Shown piece by piece: positions 34,727 to 43,468 of a stretch of 64,000 bases of DNA (position 1 is the first letter of the stretch; every line of letters begins with the position of its first letter). Below the pieces are notes generated by a model that saw only the letters and a program-made list of their open reading frames with translations, was not told the origin of the DNA and made no database searches. Origin of the DNA: Desulfobacteraceae bacterium (GTDB lineage Bacteria > Desulfobacterota > Desulfobacteria > Desulfobacterales > UBA5852); contig JABZFP010000030.1 of NCBI GenBank assembly GCA_014237395.1, positions 248,001 to 312,000 of the forward strand, written 5' to 3'. A program made the translations under genes and the position numbers.

Positions 34727-35490
34727 TGCACGTGAACAAGGAAGAGACCGTGCGGCGGCGCCGTAGCCGGGGCCAAACGGCGGTCGGCGGCCCTTAAAAG
34801 CGCCGGGATGGCGTCGGCGTCCAGTTTGCCCATCCCGACGGCCACCAGTGTTCCCACGATATTGCGAACCATGTAGCGCAGAAAACCGTTGGCGCGGATG
34901 TCGAATTCCAGGTGGTCATCGTTGTGCTGCCAGGATGCTGCCATGACCTCCCGGACGGTCTGGTCGCGGGGGCTGCCGCTGCTTTCGAACGATTTGAAGT
35001 CGTGCCGGCCCACCAGGTGGCGGGTTCCCTGTTCCATGGCGGCCACATCGAGGGGGCGGAAAATCTGCCAGGCATACTGGCGGCCCACGGCTTGTTTGAC
35101 CGGTCGGTTGCAGATCCGGTAACGGTAAAGCTTCCAGCGGCTGTCGAACCGGGCGTGAAAATCGAGGGGGACCCCCTGGCAGGATTGCACTGCGATATCC
35201 CCGGGCAACAGGCCGTTCATGCCTTTCTGTAAATCGTCCGGCGAAAGGCGCGAGCGGCATTTGAAATGGGCGGTTTGTCCCAACGCATGGACACCGGCAT
35301 CGGTGCGGCCGGAGCCGTGCAGGGTGACCGCTTCCCGGGTCATGCGCTGCAGGACGTTTTCCAGTGCGCCCTGGATACTGGGCTGATTGGGCTGGCGCTG
35401 CCATCCGCAGTATGCGCTACCGTCATACTCGACAACCAGTTTGAAATTTTTTTCCGGCGGCCGGACAGGTTTTGTGGGGGTGTCAGACAT
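34720..35490 (-). CDS. truA: tRNA pseudouridine(38-40) synthase
   Basis: This 256-residue enzyme isomerises uridines 38-40 in the tRNA anticodon arm. The catalytic Asp64 is in GRTDAGVHA, with 'VEYDGSAYCGWQRQPN' before it and 'FLRYMVRNIVGTL' later, all standard for TruA. The ATG ending at 35490 is used; the frame's upstream TTG would overlap the AEC permease gene. It is the distal gene of a pair with that permease, ending in the shared terminator. Confidence 0.96.
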   Translation of the reverse strand: MSDTPTKPVRPPEKNFKLVVEYDGSAYCGWQRQPNQPSIQGALENVLQRMTREAVTLHGSGRTDAGVHALGQTAHFKCRSRLSPDDLQKGMNGLLPGDIAVQSCQGVPLDFHARFDSRWKLYRYRICNRPVKQAVGRQYAWQIFRPLDVAAMEQGTRHLVGRHDFKSFESSGSPRDQTVREVMAASWQHNDDHLEFDIRANGFLRYMVRNIVGTLVAVGMGKLDADAIPALLRAADRRLAPATAPPHGLFLVHVQY

Positions 35491-35494
35491 GGCG

Positions 35495-36409
35495 TTATCC
35501 AAAGACCGTCAGAACGATCGCCAGGGAGATAATGGAAAGGGCGGTCGTGAGGACGATCGTTGCCGAAGTCAGGCGGGTGTCGCTTTTCAGCTGGGCGGCC
35601 AGGACATAGGTGGCCGGCGAGATGGGCAATGCAAAGTAGATCATGCCGACTTGCAGGTCGAGGCCATCGACGCCCATCCCTCGCAGCAGCATCCAGCCCA
35701 CGAGGGGCAGGGCAACGAGTTTGAAGCAAGCGCTTACCAGGGACAGTTTCCAATGGTCGCGGATGCCGGTCAGGTCCAACGCCCCACCGATCGACAAAAG
35801 GGCCAACGGCAGCGTCATGCCGGCCATCAATCCCAGGCCGTTATCGACGAAGGGGGGGAAATCGCCGACAGCGCGCGAGTAGACCAGGCCGCCGAGGCAG
35901 GCCAGGATCAGCGGGTTGGTGATCATGGCTTTGGCGGTTTGGCGGATGCGGCCGGTTCCGGTGGAATGCCCTTCCGCGTACCAGGTCAGGGTCGTAACCG
36001 CCAGGATATTGTTCATGGGGATCAAAAACCCGATCAAAAACCCGAACGGCCTAACGCCATCGTCGCCCAGGGCGCTGATGACGATCGCCATTCCAATATA
36101 GGTGTTGAAGCGGTAGCAGTTCTGGGAAAAGGTGCCCGCCTGAAACGCCGGCACTCGCCACCAGATATAGGCCAGCGAACCCAGGTAGATGCATAAAATG
36201 GCCAGGACGACCCCCAGGTAGAAGAGCCCGTTGACCGTCGGGGACGGCGGAGCCCCCCCGATTTTCCAAAAGAGAAGGGCCGGGAAAAAGATGAAATAGA
36301 CCAGACGATCGGCGGTTCTCAGGAAGTCGGTGCTGGTCAGGTGCCAGTGCTTGAGGGCCATCCCCATGACAATGAGGGCAAAAACAGGAAAAAGACTGTT
36401 CAACACCAT
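35495..36409 (-). CDS. AEC family transporter (auxin efflux carrier-like)
   Basis: This ~304-residue membrane protein has about ten hydrophobic segments with the AEC layout: 'LFPVFALIVMGMALK' at the start, 'RLVYFIFFPALLFWKI', 'NPLILACLGGLVYS' mid-way, and 'TLPLALLSIGGALD' before the last helices. Family members export or exchange organic acids such as malate. The frame continues 64 codons upstream, but that part is not hydrophobic and the ATG ending at 36409 begins helix 1; the true start is uncertain. Its stop lies just inside the region upstream of truA. Confidence 0.85.
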   Translation of the reverse strand: MVLNSLFPVFALIVMGMALKHWHLTSTDFLRTADRLVYFIFFPALLFWKIGGAPPSPTVNGLFYLGVVLAILCIYLGSLAYIWWRVPAFQAGTFSQNCYRFNTYIGMAIVISALGDDGVRPFGFLIGFLIPMNNILAVTTLTWYAEGHSTGTGRIRQTAKAMITNPLILACLGGLVYSRAVGDFPPFVDNGLGLMAGMTLPLALLSIGGALDLTGIRDHWKLSLVSACFKLVALPLVGWMLLRGMGVDGLDLQVGMIYFALPISPATYVLAAQLKSDTRLTSATIVLTTALSIISLAIVLTVFG

Positions 36410-36626
36410 GGGGACGCCGATCCTGTTGAAGGGCCCAATGTCCGGGGCATCTTCGTATTCCCGGGCCATTTTGCCGGCCATGCTTTCGAAAAGGCCGTCG
36501 GCACAGCCGTTTTGGCGGCGTTGCGTTGACGAAGATCCATATGGGCGATATCCATGTAAATTCCATTTCCGGAAAAGGAATCGTGCGGCAATTGACGGCA
36601 AGGAGTAAGCTGGTCACCGGTTGTTG

Positions 36627-38594
36627 TCAAGCAAAGAGTCCCGGCCCTCTTTTTAGCGCCCGCCACAATGTATTCGTGCTAATGCCCAGCTTTTTGGCGG
36701 CCAGGGTTTTGTTGTTGCCGCAGCGGTGAAGGGTTTGGCGAATGAGGTTGCGCTTATGGGCTTCCATCTGTTCCGCCAGGGTGCGAGCGTCGTTTTCGTC
36801 ACCATGCCCGCCGGTGGCGGGAGAAAGCGTTGCGTTGTTTGCCATTTTCGGTTGGCTGACAGGGGGCCCTGTGGGGTCCCCATACTCTTCGAACAGCTCG
36901 AGAAAAAGGCGTTCGTCGTCGCCGCGGCTGCCTAAAAGGATCAGGTAGCTTTCCATCACCGAGTTCAATTCCCTGATGTTGCCGGGCCAGTGATAGGACC
37001 GTATCCGTTCGAACATGGCCGGGGTGATGCACGACAATGGTTTTTTATACCGTTTCAGTAGCGGCGCCAACAGCTCCGGGATGTCCTGCCGGCGCCGGCG
37101 CAAAGGCGGGATATTGAGCCTCAGGACCGCCAGCCGATAATACAAATCTTTTCGGAAATGCCCGGCCTGCACTTCCTGGCGCAGATCCTTGTGGGTGGAA
37201 CTGATAACGCGTACATCCACCGGCACGATCTTGTCGCCCCCCACGCGCATCACCTCCTTGTTTTCCAGCACGCGCAGGAACCGCACTTGAAGACGGGGGG
37301 AAATGTCGCCGATTTCGTCCAAAAAAATGGTGCCGTGGTTGGCCAGTTCGAACAGGCCGATTTTCCCACCCTTCTTGGCACCGGTGAAAGCGCCTTCCTC
37401 ATGACCGAAGAGCTCGCTTTCCAGAAGTGTTTCGGGAAGGGCGGCGCAATTGATCGCCACGAAGGGCGCTTTTTTGCGCCGGCTGATATGATGCAGGGCA
37501 TGGGAAAGAAACTCCTTGCCCGTACCGGTTTCGCCGCAAATCAAAATGGCGGCTTCCGTTTGAGCGAACTTTTTCGCTTTGGCGATGAGGGTGCGCATGC
37601 CGGGACTTTCCGCAGTGATATCCGCCATCGTGTGCCTGGCGATAAAGCCTTTGCGGTATATGCGCTCACGCAATTTCCGATCGATATCCTGAATGGTGCG
37701 GCCCTCTCTCAGCAGACTGACAGCCCCGCTGACCCTGCCGTCGATAAGAATGGGAAGGCAGTTGACGACCAACTCGTTATCCTGGAGTTTGATAATGGCG
37801 TCTGTTTTTTTCGCGCCGGAAGCCAGAACGTCGATCAGCCCTAATGAATCGGTTAAAGCGGATACGGACTGGTCTTGATAGGGCCCAAGGTCCATTCCGA
37901 GCATGGATTCGGCGGTCTGGTTGTAAAAATTCAGGCGGCCCAGAGCGTCCACACAAATCATGCCGTCGTCCATAATTTTGAAGATGGTCTGCAGGCGTTC
38001 ATGGTACTCCATCTCCCGGCGCCGGGCGCCCGCCAGTGCCCGGGCCTGGCTTAGGGCCTCCTGTACGATCTGACGGCCGGGCTCGATGATGACGCTGCGA
38101 GCCTGATGCCGGGCGGCGATTTTGCGGCTGACCCCGCCGCCCACGATCACCGTGACCCCGCCGTCAATTGCTTTTACCACGCCTTCCTCCAGTTCATGCT
38201 GACTGTTGAAGACGATCTGTTGGAGATCCATTTTCAAGACGTTCCGGATGATGTCGAACCCTTCCCGTTCGGTTGCGAAACTGGTGACCCCGATTTTGCT
38301 GCCTACGTTGTCCGCCTTTAAAATAGCGGTGACAATTTCGAGCATGCTGGTGGGGATGTTGACCACCGGCTGGCCGATGCTTTTGGCGATCATGCCGCCG
38401 GTTCCGCCGTGCCCTATGATCACCTCATACCCCTCTTGGATAAGGGTCTTGGCCGTGGTGACCGCATCATCCAGGCCCACAATGGTGATAAACAGATCGT
38501 CGGTCTCCGGATTGGCGTATTTTCTGACAATATTGACCACTTCAAGAGAGTGGGAAACTAGGGCGAACCGATATTTTTTTTGGTGGTCGGACAT
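36627..38594 (-). CDS. Sigma-54-dependent transcriptional activator with PrpR-N and PAS domains
   Basis: This 655-residue activator has a PrpR-type N-terminal sensor (residues ~10-175; PrpR itself binds 2-methylcitrate), a PAS domain (~200-300, 'MDDGMICVDALGRLNFYNQ'), a sigma-54 AAA+ domain (~330-560) with Walker A GETGTGKE, the sigma-54-contacting GAFTGA loop and 'WPGNIREL', and a C-terminal Fis-type helix-turn-helix ('TLAAKKLGISTNTLW'). GTGAGGT precedes the ATG ending at 38594. It is divergent from the acyl-CoA dehydrogenase/CoA-transferase genes, which have a sigma-54 promoter, so it almost certainly activates them. Confidence 0.93.
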   Translation of the reverse strand: MSDHQKKYRFALVSHSLEVVNIVRKYANPETDDLFITIVGLDDAVTTAKTLIQEGYEVIIGHGGTGGMIAKSIGQPVVNIPTSMLEIVTAILKADNVGSKIGVTSFATEREGFDIIRNVLKMDLQQIVFNSQHELEEGVVKAIDGGVTVIVGGGVSRKIAARHQARSVIIEPGRQIVQEALSQARALAGARRREMEYHERLQTIFKIMDDGMICVDALGRLNFYNQTAESMLGMDLGPYQDQSVSALTDSLGLIDVLASGAKKTDAIIKLQDNELVVNCLPILIDGRVSGAVSLLREGRTIQDIDRKLRERIYRKGFIARHTMADITAESPGMRTLIAKAKKFAQTEAAILICGETGTGKEFLSHALHHISRRKKAPFVAINCAALPETLLESELFGHEEGAFTGAKKGGKIGLFELANHGTIFLDEIGDISPRLQVRFLRVLENKEVMRVGGDKIVPVDVRVISSTHKDLRQEVQAGHFRKDLYYRLAVLRLNIPPLRRRRQDIPELLAPLLKRYKKPLSCITPAMFERIRSYHWPGNIRELNSVMESYLILLGSRGDDERLFLELFEEYGDPTGPPVSQPKMANNATLSPATGGHGDENDARTLAEQMEAHKRNLIRQTLHRCGNNKTLAAKKLGISTNTLWRALKRGPGLFA

Positions 38595-38739
38595 GATCAG
38601 AGACCTCACGATGAACCCTGGTATCAAGTGTTTGCCATTCATGCATACGGGACGCGACTCTTTACCCCTCATGGAGGCGTTTTTGTAAGGGCGGCCCTGC
38701 CGGATCATAAGGAACGATATCCGTTCAATCATATGACTT

Positions 38740-38760
38740 GTGATACTACAATAGTGATAC
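38740..38760. promoter_or_regulatory. Candidate activator-binding direct repeat
   Basis: GTGATAC occurs twice, at 38740-38746 and 38754-38760, 14 bases apart, in an AT-rich stretch 115-140 bp upstream of the -24 element, the usual place for sigma-54 enhancers. Confidence 0.35.
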
Positions 38761-38875
38761 ATATTTCAAATATGGTATATATTTATTTCAAAATTGACAT
38801 GTTTTTAAAACCCCTATTTGGCAGGGCCGCCCGATTATACCGAATTGCCGGGCGTTTATCAGGATCTGCGGGGCT

Positions 38876-38891
38876 TGGCACGAAATTTGTT
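38876..38891 (+). promoter_or_regulatory. Sigma-54 (-24/-12) promoter of the acyl-CoA dehydrogenase operon
   Basis: TGGCACG, four bases, TTGT: the GG and G(C) elements are exactly ten bases apart, and only the last C of TTGC is changed. It reads towards the acyl-CoA dehydrogenase start 111 bp downstream. Confidence 0.75.
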
Positions 38892-39001
38892 AGAATGTCT
38901 TGCAAAAGCACCTTTCACGGATTTTAAGTCGTGGTGATATGAAGGATAGATTGCGTTAAAAAAATGTCTTGCAACCTTTAATCGAGGAGAACAGTTGAAC
39001 G

Positions 39002-40183
39002 ATGGATTTCCAGCTGACCAAAGAGCAAAAGCAGATTGTTGCCTCCCTTGACGAAATCGGGAAAAACGTGTTCGCCAAAAAGGCCGCCCGTTGGGATGAA
39101 AATCATGAGTACCCATGGGAGAATATTCACCAGCTGCGGGAGATGGGTGTTCTGGGAATGACGATTCCCAAAGCCTACGGCGGACAGGAAAGCCCCCTTA
39201 TCGACGCGGTTTTGGCCATCGAAACCACGGCCAAGTACTGTGGTGTCACCGCGCGTGCCATCGTCGAAACCAATATCGGCGCGGTGGGTTGCGTCATGGC
39301 CTATGGCACCGACGCGCAACGCACGCTGGTGGCTCACCGGATTTTACAGGACGGGGACAAGCCGGCCATCGGCATGACCGAGCCGGAAGCCGGCACGGCC
39401 TTGACCGATCTCGCCACCACCGCTGAGAAAAAAGGGGACAGCTATGTCGTCAACGGTACCAAACACTGGATCACCGGCGGCGGCATTTCGGTCACCAACC
39501 TGATTTTTGCGCGGTTTATCGAAGACGGCAAGGATTTGGGCATCGGCGGCATACTGGTGGACAAGGGGACCCCGGGGTTTACCTTCGGCACCGTGGAAAA
39601 AGCCATGGGCCTCAGGGGAATCCCGGAGACCGAACTGATTTTCAAGGACTGTGTTGTGCCGGCTGAAAATGTGGTCGTCCGGGGGGATGGCAACGAAGGG
39701 TTCAAAAAACTGATGTATGGCTACAATGGCCAGCGGGTGGGGGCCAGCGCCGTTGCCCTGGGGATCGCCCAGGGGGCCCACGATTTGGCGATTGACTACA
39801 TGAAGAAACGGCACGCCTTTGGGCGTCCGATTTCGGAATTCCAGGGCCTCCAATGGATGATGGCCGACGCGGAAATGGAACTCAACGCCGCTCGCCTGTT
39901 GATCTACCGGGCGGCCTGCAATGCCAGGGAACTGCCCAACAACGTCCGGCTGCCCTATATGGATGAAGCCTCCATGGCAAAAGCCTACACCGGGCACGCG
40001 GCGCTGCACGTGGTCAGCGAAAGTCTCCAAATGTTCGGGGCCGCCGGATATGCGCAGTCCCTGCCGCTGGAGCGGATGTTCCGGGATGTGCGCATGTTCC
40101 AGATCGGCGGCGGTACCACCCAGGCGCAAAAGAACATGATTGCCCGGTCGATCTTCAACAAGAAGTTCAGTTTGCGCAAATAG
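39002..40183 (+). CDS. Acyl-CoA dehydrogenase family protein lacking the usual catalytic glutamates
   Basis: This 393-residue flavoprotein has the full acyl-CoA dehydrogenase fold: 'AIGMTEPEAGTALTDL' and 'YVVNGTKHWITGG' for FAD, 'KKRHAFGRPISEFQ' and the C-terminal 'MFGAAGYAQSLPLERMFRD'. The catalytic Glu of the MCAD/SCAD position (before GT in YEGT) is Gly370 (IGGGT), and the alternative position used by isovaleryl-CoA dehydrogenase is Gln244 (NGQR). An Arg is at residue 85. Loss of both bases argues against simple alpha,beta-oxidation and recalls 3-sulfinopropionyl-CoA desulfinase. It is first in a sigma-54-driven pair with a CoA-transferase. Confidence 0.88.
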   Translation: MDFQLTKEQKQIVASLDEIGKNVFAKKAARWDENHEYPWENIHQLREMGVLGMTIPKAYGGQESPLIDAVLAIETTAKYCGVTARAIVETNIGAVGCVMAYGTDAQRTLVAHRILQDGDKPAIGMTEPEAGTALTDLATTAEKKGDSYVVNGTKHWITGGGISVTNLIFARFIEDGKDLGIGGILVDKGTPGFTFGTVEKAMGLRGIPETELIFKDCVVPAENVVVRGDGNEGFKKLMYGYNGQRVGASAVALGIAQGAHDLAIDYMKKRHAFGRPISEFQGLQWMMADAEMELNAARLLIYRAACNARELPNNVRLPYMDEASMAKAYTGHAALHVVSESLQMFGAAGYAQSLPLERMFRDVRMFQIGGGTTQAQKNMIARSIFNKKFSLRK

Positions 40184-40277
40184 AAGGGGGGCGGCGCCCG
40201 ATTGCGGCACGCCTGCCGATCGGTTCGATGCGGGCGCTTTACCGTTTTATCATTCACTTTGGATAGGATCGGAAAAA

Positions 40278-41501
40278 ATGGACAGCAAACCGCTACTTAA
40301 AAAAATGCGAATTCTCGATTTTACCCGGGTCCTATCCGGCCCTTTTGCGACGATGATGCTGGGGGACCTGGGCGCCGAGGTCATCAAGATCGAGCCGCCC
40401 AACGGGGATGAGAGCCGGTTTTGGCCGCCCATCATGGAGAACGGCACCAGTGCCTATTTCCTGGCCCTGAACCGGAATAAACGGTCCCTTGTGCTGAACC
40501 TGAAAGAAGACGGCGCCAAAAAAATCATACGGAAACTGGCGGCACAGTCGGACGTCGTGGTGGAGAACTTTACGCCGGGTGTGGCCGCCAAACTGGGGAT
40601 CGATTACGAAAGTCTTAAGGCGGCAAACCCGGAGATCATCTACTGCGCCATTTCCGGCTTTGGCCAGGACGGGCCGTATCGGGATAAAAAAGCCTATGAC
40701 CCCATTATCCAGGGTATGACCGGTTTGATGTCCATCACCGGCGAGCAGAATGGCCCGCCGGTTAAAATCGGTATACCTGCGACGGATATGATGGCCGCCT
40801 CCCACGCGGTTACGGCTATCCTGGCGGCCTATATATCCAGGCTGGAAACCGGCAAGGGGCAGTACATCGATGTGTCCTTATATGACGGTGTCATCAGCTG
40901 GCTGACGATTATGGCGATGGATTATTTTGTGACGGGCAAACCACCGGAACGCTGGGGATTGGACCATATTCATCGTGTGCCCGCGCGCGCGTTCCTGGCG
41001 TCCGACAATCGCTGGGTTCAGGTGGCCGCCACCAGCGATCCCATGTACGCCAAGTTTTGCCGCCTTCTGGGGCTTGAAGCGCTCATCGATGATCCACGGT
41101 TTGCCACCAACAACGACCGGGTCCGGAATCGCGATGAGATCATGCCGCTGTTGGAAGCGAAAATGAAAGAGAAAACCAGTCCGGAATGGTTGCAGCTGTT
41201 CGAGGAGGCCGGCATTCCCTGCGGCCCGATTCTCGATATCGGGGAAGTGTTTGCCGCTCCGCACATCAAGGCTCGTGACATGATGTTTGACATGCCGCAT
41301 CCCGTTGAAAGCCGAATCCCCCAGTTGGGTTTTCCGTATAAATTTTCAGGCGCAGCGCCGTCGGCAAGACTGCGGCCGCCGCTGCTGGGAGAACACGCGG
41401 AGACGATTCTCAGCCATCAACTGGGCATGGGGGAAGCGGAAATCCGAAAATTAATGGATGAAAAGGTGGTTATCGGGCCGGCGGATAAAGGGCGGGATTA
41501 G
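40278..41501 (+). CDS. CaiB/BaiF family (class III) CoA-transferase
   Basis: This 407-residue protein transfers CoA between organic acids. The class III signature is complete: 'ILDFTRVLSGPFATMMLGDLG', 'VIKIEPP', 'SGFGQDGPY', and the catalytic Asp in 'IPATDMMAA'. The ATG at 40278 after GGAAAAA is the start; the longer frame runs back into the dehydrogenase gene. It lies 94 bp after the dehydrogenase on the same strand and probably activates that enzyme's substrate using a CoA-thioester product as donor. Confidence 0.92.
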   Translation: MDSKPLLKKMRILDFTRVLSGPFATMMLGDLGAEVIKIEPPNGDESRFWPPIMENGTSAYFLALNRNKRSLVLNLKEDGAKKIIRKLAAQSDVVVENFTPGVAAKLGIDYESLKAANPEIIYCAISGFGQDGPYRDKKAYDPIIQGMTGLMSITGEQNGPPVKIGIPATDMMAASHAVTAILAAYISRLETGKGQYIDVSLYDGVISWLTIMAMDYFVTGKPPERWGLDHIHRVPARAFLASDNRWVQVAATSDPMYAKFCRLLGLEALIDDPRFATNNDRVRNRDEIMPLLEAKMKEKTSPEWLQLFEEAGIPCGPILDIGEVFAAPHIKARDMMFDMPHPVESRIPQLGFPYKFSGAAPSARLRPPLLGEHAETILSHQLGMGEAEIRKLMDEKVVIGPADKGRD

Positions 41502-41519
41502 CGTAGGCCCGATAGGGCA

Positions 41520-41702
41520 TCAGATCCTGTCACAGGGGATATTAGCCAGGGCCTCTTCGAGCTCCTGGTCCATGTCCTCGGACATGCTTTCGATCGGATA
41601 ATCCACACTGCAGACCCGGCAGTGAAGGGTGACACGGCGTCAGGTGCGCCGCATGACCAGCGTGCGTCCACACCGGCGGCAACTCATTTTTGATGTCGTC
41701 AT
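41520..41702 (-). CDS. Dual-CxxC small selenoprotein (in-frame TGA read as selenocysteine)
   Basis: Reading the minus strand from the ATG ending at 41702 to the stop at 41520-41522 gives 60 residues with a single in-frame TGA at codon 21 (41640-41642). The product has C8-R-R-C11 and C28-R-V-C31, with the TGA residue between them (RRT-U-RRV), then an acidic tail (SMSEDMDQELEEALANI). This matches the small dual-CxxC (seleno)protein family I know from Desulfobacterota. A hairpin like a bacterial SECIS follows the TGA. AGCAGG is six bases before the ATG. The frame stays coherent after the TGA, so a nonsense mutation is less likely. Function is unknown; a thiol/selenol redox or zinc-ribbon role is plausible. 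Confidence 0.8.
41606..41624 (-). promoter_or_regulatory. SECIS-like hairpin downstream of the Sec codon
   Basis: On the minus strand a 6-bp stem CACTGC/GCAGTG holds the loop CGGGTCT, starting 16 bases after the TGA, with unpaired U residues and CC/GG pairing below. The GGTCT loop and bulged U are the features SelB needs in the E. coli fdhF element. Confidence 0.7.
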
Positions 41703-42100
41703 ATCAAACCTGCTTGATAAAAGCGGTGCTCTCCAAACCACCCTATCGCACGATGGCATTGTGGGCTGACCATCAGGATGATTGACCTGCTGATGATCCT
41801 ACCCCCGTACCCCTTCCTCGAAATGCTCACCACCGGCTGACCCTGCGGCGTTTCTCCAGGCGTCGGCGTCATGTCTTTGAACGCAGTCCATGTGTAAAAA
41901 AACGCGTCAACCAGAAGAGGCTTTTATGACGGCAAGGTTTAAGCCGAGTGATGGGCCTTGTCAAGACAATACCCCGCGTCGTACCGTCCCTTGACCGTTG
42001 ACAAAGGCGGCCGTTTCCTGCATGGAGCGATTGTCGGTGCGGTCTTCTATCGACCGTGCCATAGGATTTCGAAACAACCCTTCATGAAAGGATAAGGTGT
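41703..42100. other. Intergenic region between the selenoprotein gene and argJ
   Basis: No gene is visible in these ~400 bp. A TTGACA occurs at 41998-42003 about 100 bp before argJ, but no convincing -10 element follows at the right distance. Confidence 0.4.
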
Positions 42101-43285
42101 ATGACGGCTCCTACCTGCAGCGGCCTGCAAGCGGCCGGGATTGCCGCCGGTTTGAAGAAAAACGGCCAGCCGGATTTGGGACTGATCTACTCCGAAACCA
42201 CGGCTTCGGCCGCTGCCGTGTTTACCCGCAACGTGGTCCAGGCCGCCCCGGTGATGCTCGACCGGCAGCGCATTCAGTCCGGTCGGTGCCGGGCGATTGT
42301 GGTCAACAGCGGTAATGCCAACTGCTGCAACGGGGAAAACGGCATGCGGGACGCGATCGCCACGAGTGCGGCGGTCGCCCGGGCCCTGAATGTCCCGGAA
42401 GACGAGGTACTGGTAGCCTCCACCGGCGTGATCGGTCAACCCTTGCCCATCGAGCGGGTTACCGGCGCGGTGCCGGCCCTGGTAGCCGACCTGTCCGGCG
42501 ACGGTTTCGAGCGCCTGGCGGCGGCCATCATGACCACCGACACGGAACCCAAATGCCTTCACCGCCAGGGCCGCATCGGCGACCGGACCTTCAATCTCGT
42601 GGCCGTGGCCAAAGGTGCCGGGATGATCCGGCCCGACATGGCCACCATGCTCTGTTTCGCCGTCACCGATGCCGCCATCGAAGCCGTGCTCTTGGATGCC
42701 ATGCTGCACCGGGCCGTGGATCAGTCGTTCAACCGCATCACCATCGACGGGGACACGAGCACCAACGACACAGCCATCCTTTTGGCCAATGGATCGAGCG
42801 GCGCGGTTGTAAACAATGTGGCGGCACAAGCCGTTTTTCAGGCCCTGCTGGACGCGATGCTTCTCGATCTGGCCAAATGGCTGGTGCGGGACGGGGAGGG
42901 AGCCAACAAGCTGGTGGAGGTGCGGGTGCAGGGGGCCGGTTCCGACGAAGAGGCCCGGCGCATTGCCGATACGGTGGCCAATTCGCCCCTGGTCAAAACC
43001 GCTCTCTTTGGCGAAGATGCCAACTGGGGCCGCATCCTGGGAGCCGCCGGCCGGGCCGGCGTGACGTTCGATCCAGCGCGGACCGATCTCTATTTTGACG
43101 ATGTGCGGATGGTGGCTGCGGGCGTGGGATGCGGTGCCGAGGCCGAGGCCGCCGCCACGGCAGTCCTGAAACAGCCGGAACTGAAGATCACGCTGGATCT
43201 GAACGCGGGTGCCGGTGCCGCCAGTGTGCTGACCTGTGATTTTTCATTGGAGTATGTGCGCATCAATGCCGATTACCGCAGCTAG
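42101..43285 (+). CDS. argJ: Bifunctional glutamate N-acetyltransferase / ornithine acetyltransferase
   Basis: This 394-residue enzyme transfers the acetyl group of N-acetylornithine to glutamate and, in bifunctional forms, also makes N-acetylglutamate from acetyl-CoA. It is a self-cleaving Ntn-hydrolase relative: the nucleophile Thr182 lies in the conserved 'RPDMATMLCF', preceded by 'VAKGAGMI'. Other signatures are 'VVNSGNANCCNG', 'ASTGVIGQPLP' and 'TIDGDTSTNDT'. AAAGGATAAGG precedes the ATG. It stands alone, without other arg genes, and is followed at once by a palindromic repeat. Confidence 0.95.
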   Translation: MTAPTCSGLQAAGIAAGLKKNGQPDLGLIYSETTASAAAVFTRNVVQAAPVMLDRQRIQSGRCRAIVVNSGNANCCNGENGMRDAIATSAAVARALNVPEDEVLVASTGVIGQPLPIERVTGAVPALVADLSGDGFERLAAAIMTTDTEPKCLHRQGRIGDRTFNLVAVAKGAGMIRPDMATMLCFAVTDAAIEAVLLDAMLHRAVDQSFNRITIDGDTSTNDTAILLANGSSGAVVNNVAAQAVFQALLDAMLLDLAKWLVRDGEGANKLVEVRVQGAGSDEEARRIADTVANSPLVKTALFGEDANWGRILGAAGRAGVTFDPARTDLYFDDVRMVAAGVGCGAEAEAAATAVLKQPELKITLDLNAGAGAASVLTCDFSLEYVRINADYRS

Positions 43286-43426
43286 AATCCATCCAGAAAT
43301 GGCATCTTTTGATCCAGGCCGGCGTTCTCCGCGGGTTTCCGGCTGCGGCGTACATGAGTACGCCTCACCAGAAACCCTTGTGCGGCCTTGGCCTGAACCA
43401 AAATCTACCACTTCTGGATGGATTCT
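43284..43426. repeat. Palindromic intergenic element, family B, copy 3
   Basis: Perfect 15-bp outer arms AGAATCCATCCAGAA (43284-43298) and complement (43412-43426), with an inner hairpin GCGTAC/GTACGC. The left arm overlaps the argJ stop codon. Confidence 0.65.
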
Positions 43427-43468
43427 TGTCAGACGCTTAGACGACGATGCAAGCGGTCAGGAGGCAGC

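Noticed and set aside
41640..41642. TGA read as a premature stop (pseudogene or two fragments)
   Set aside because: The frame continues coherently with a second CxxC motif, and a SECIS-like hairpin sits at the right distance, so selenocysteine is the better reading.
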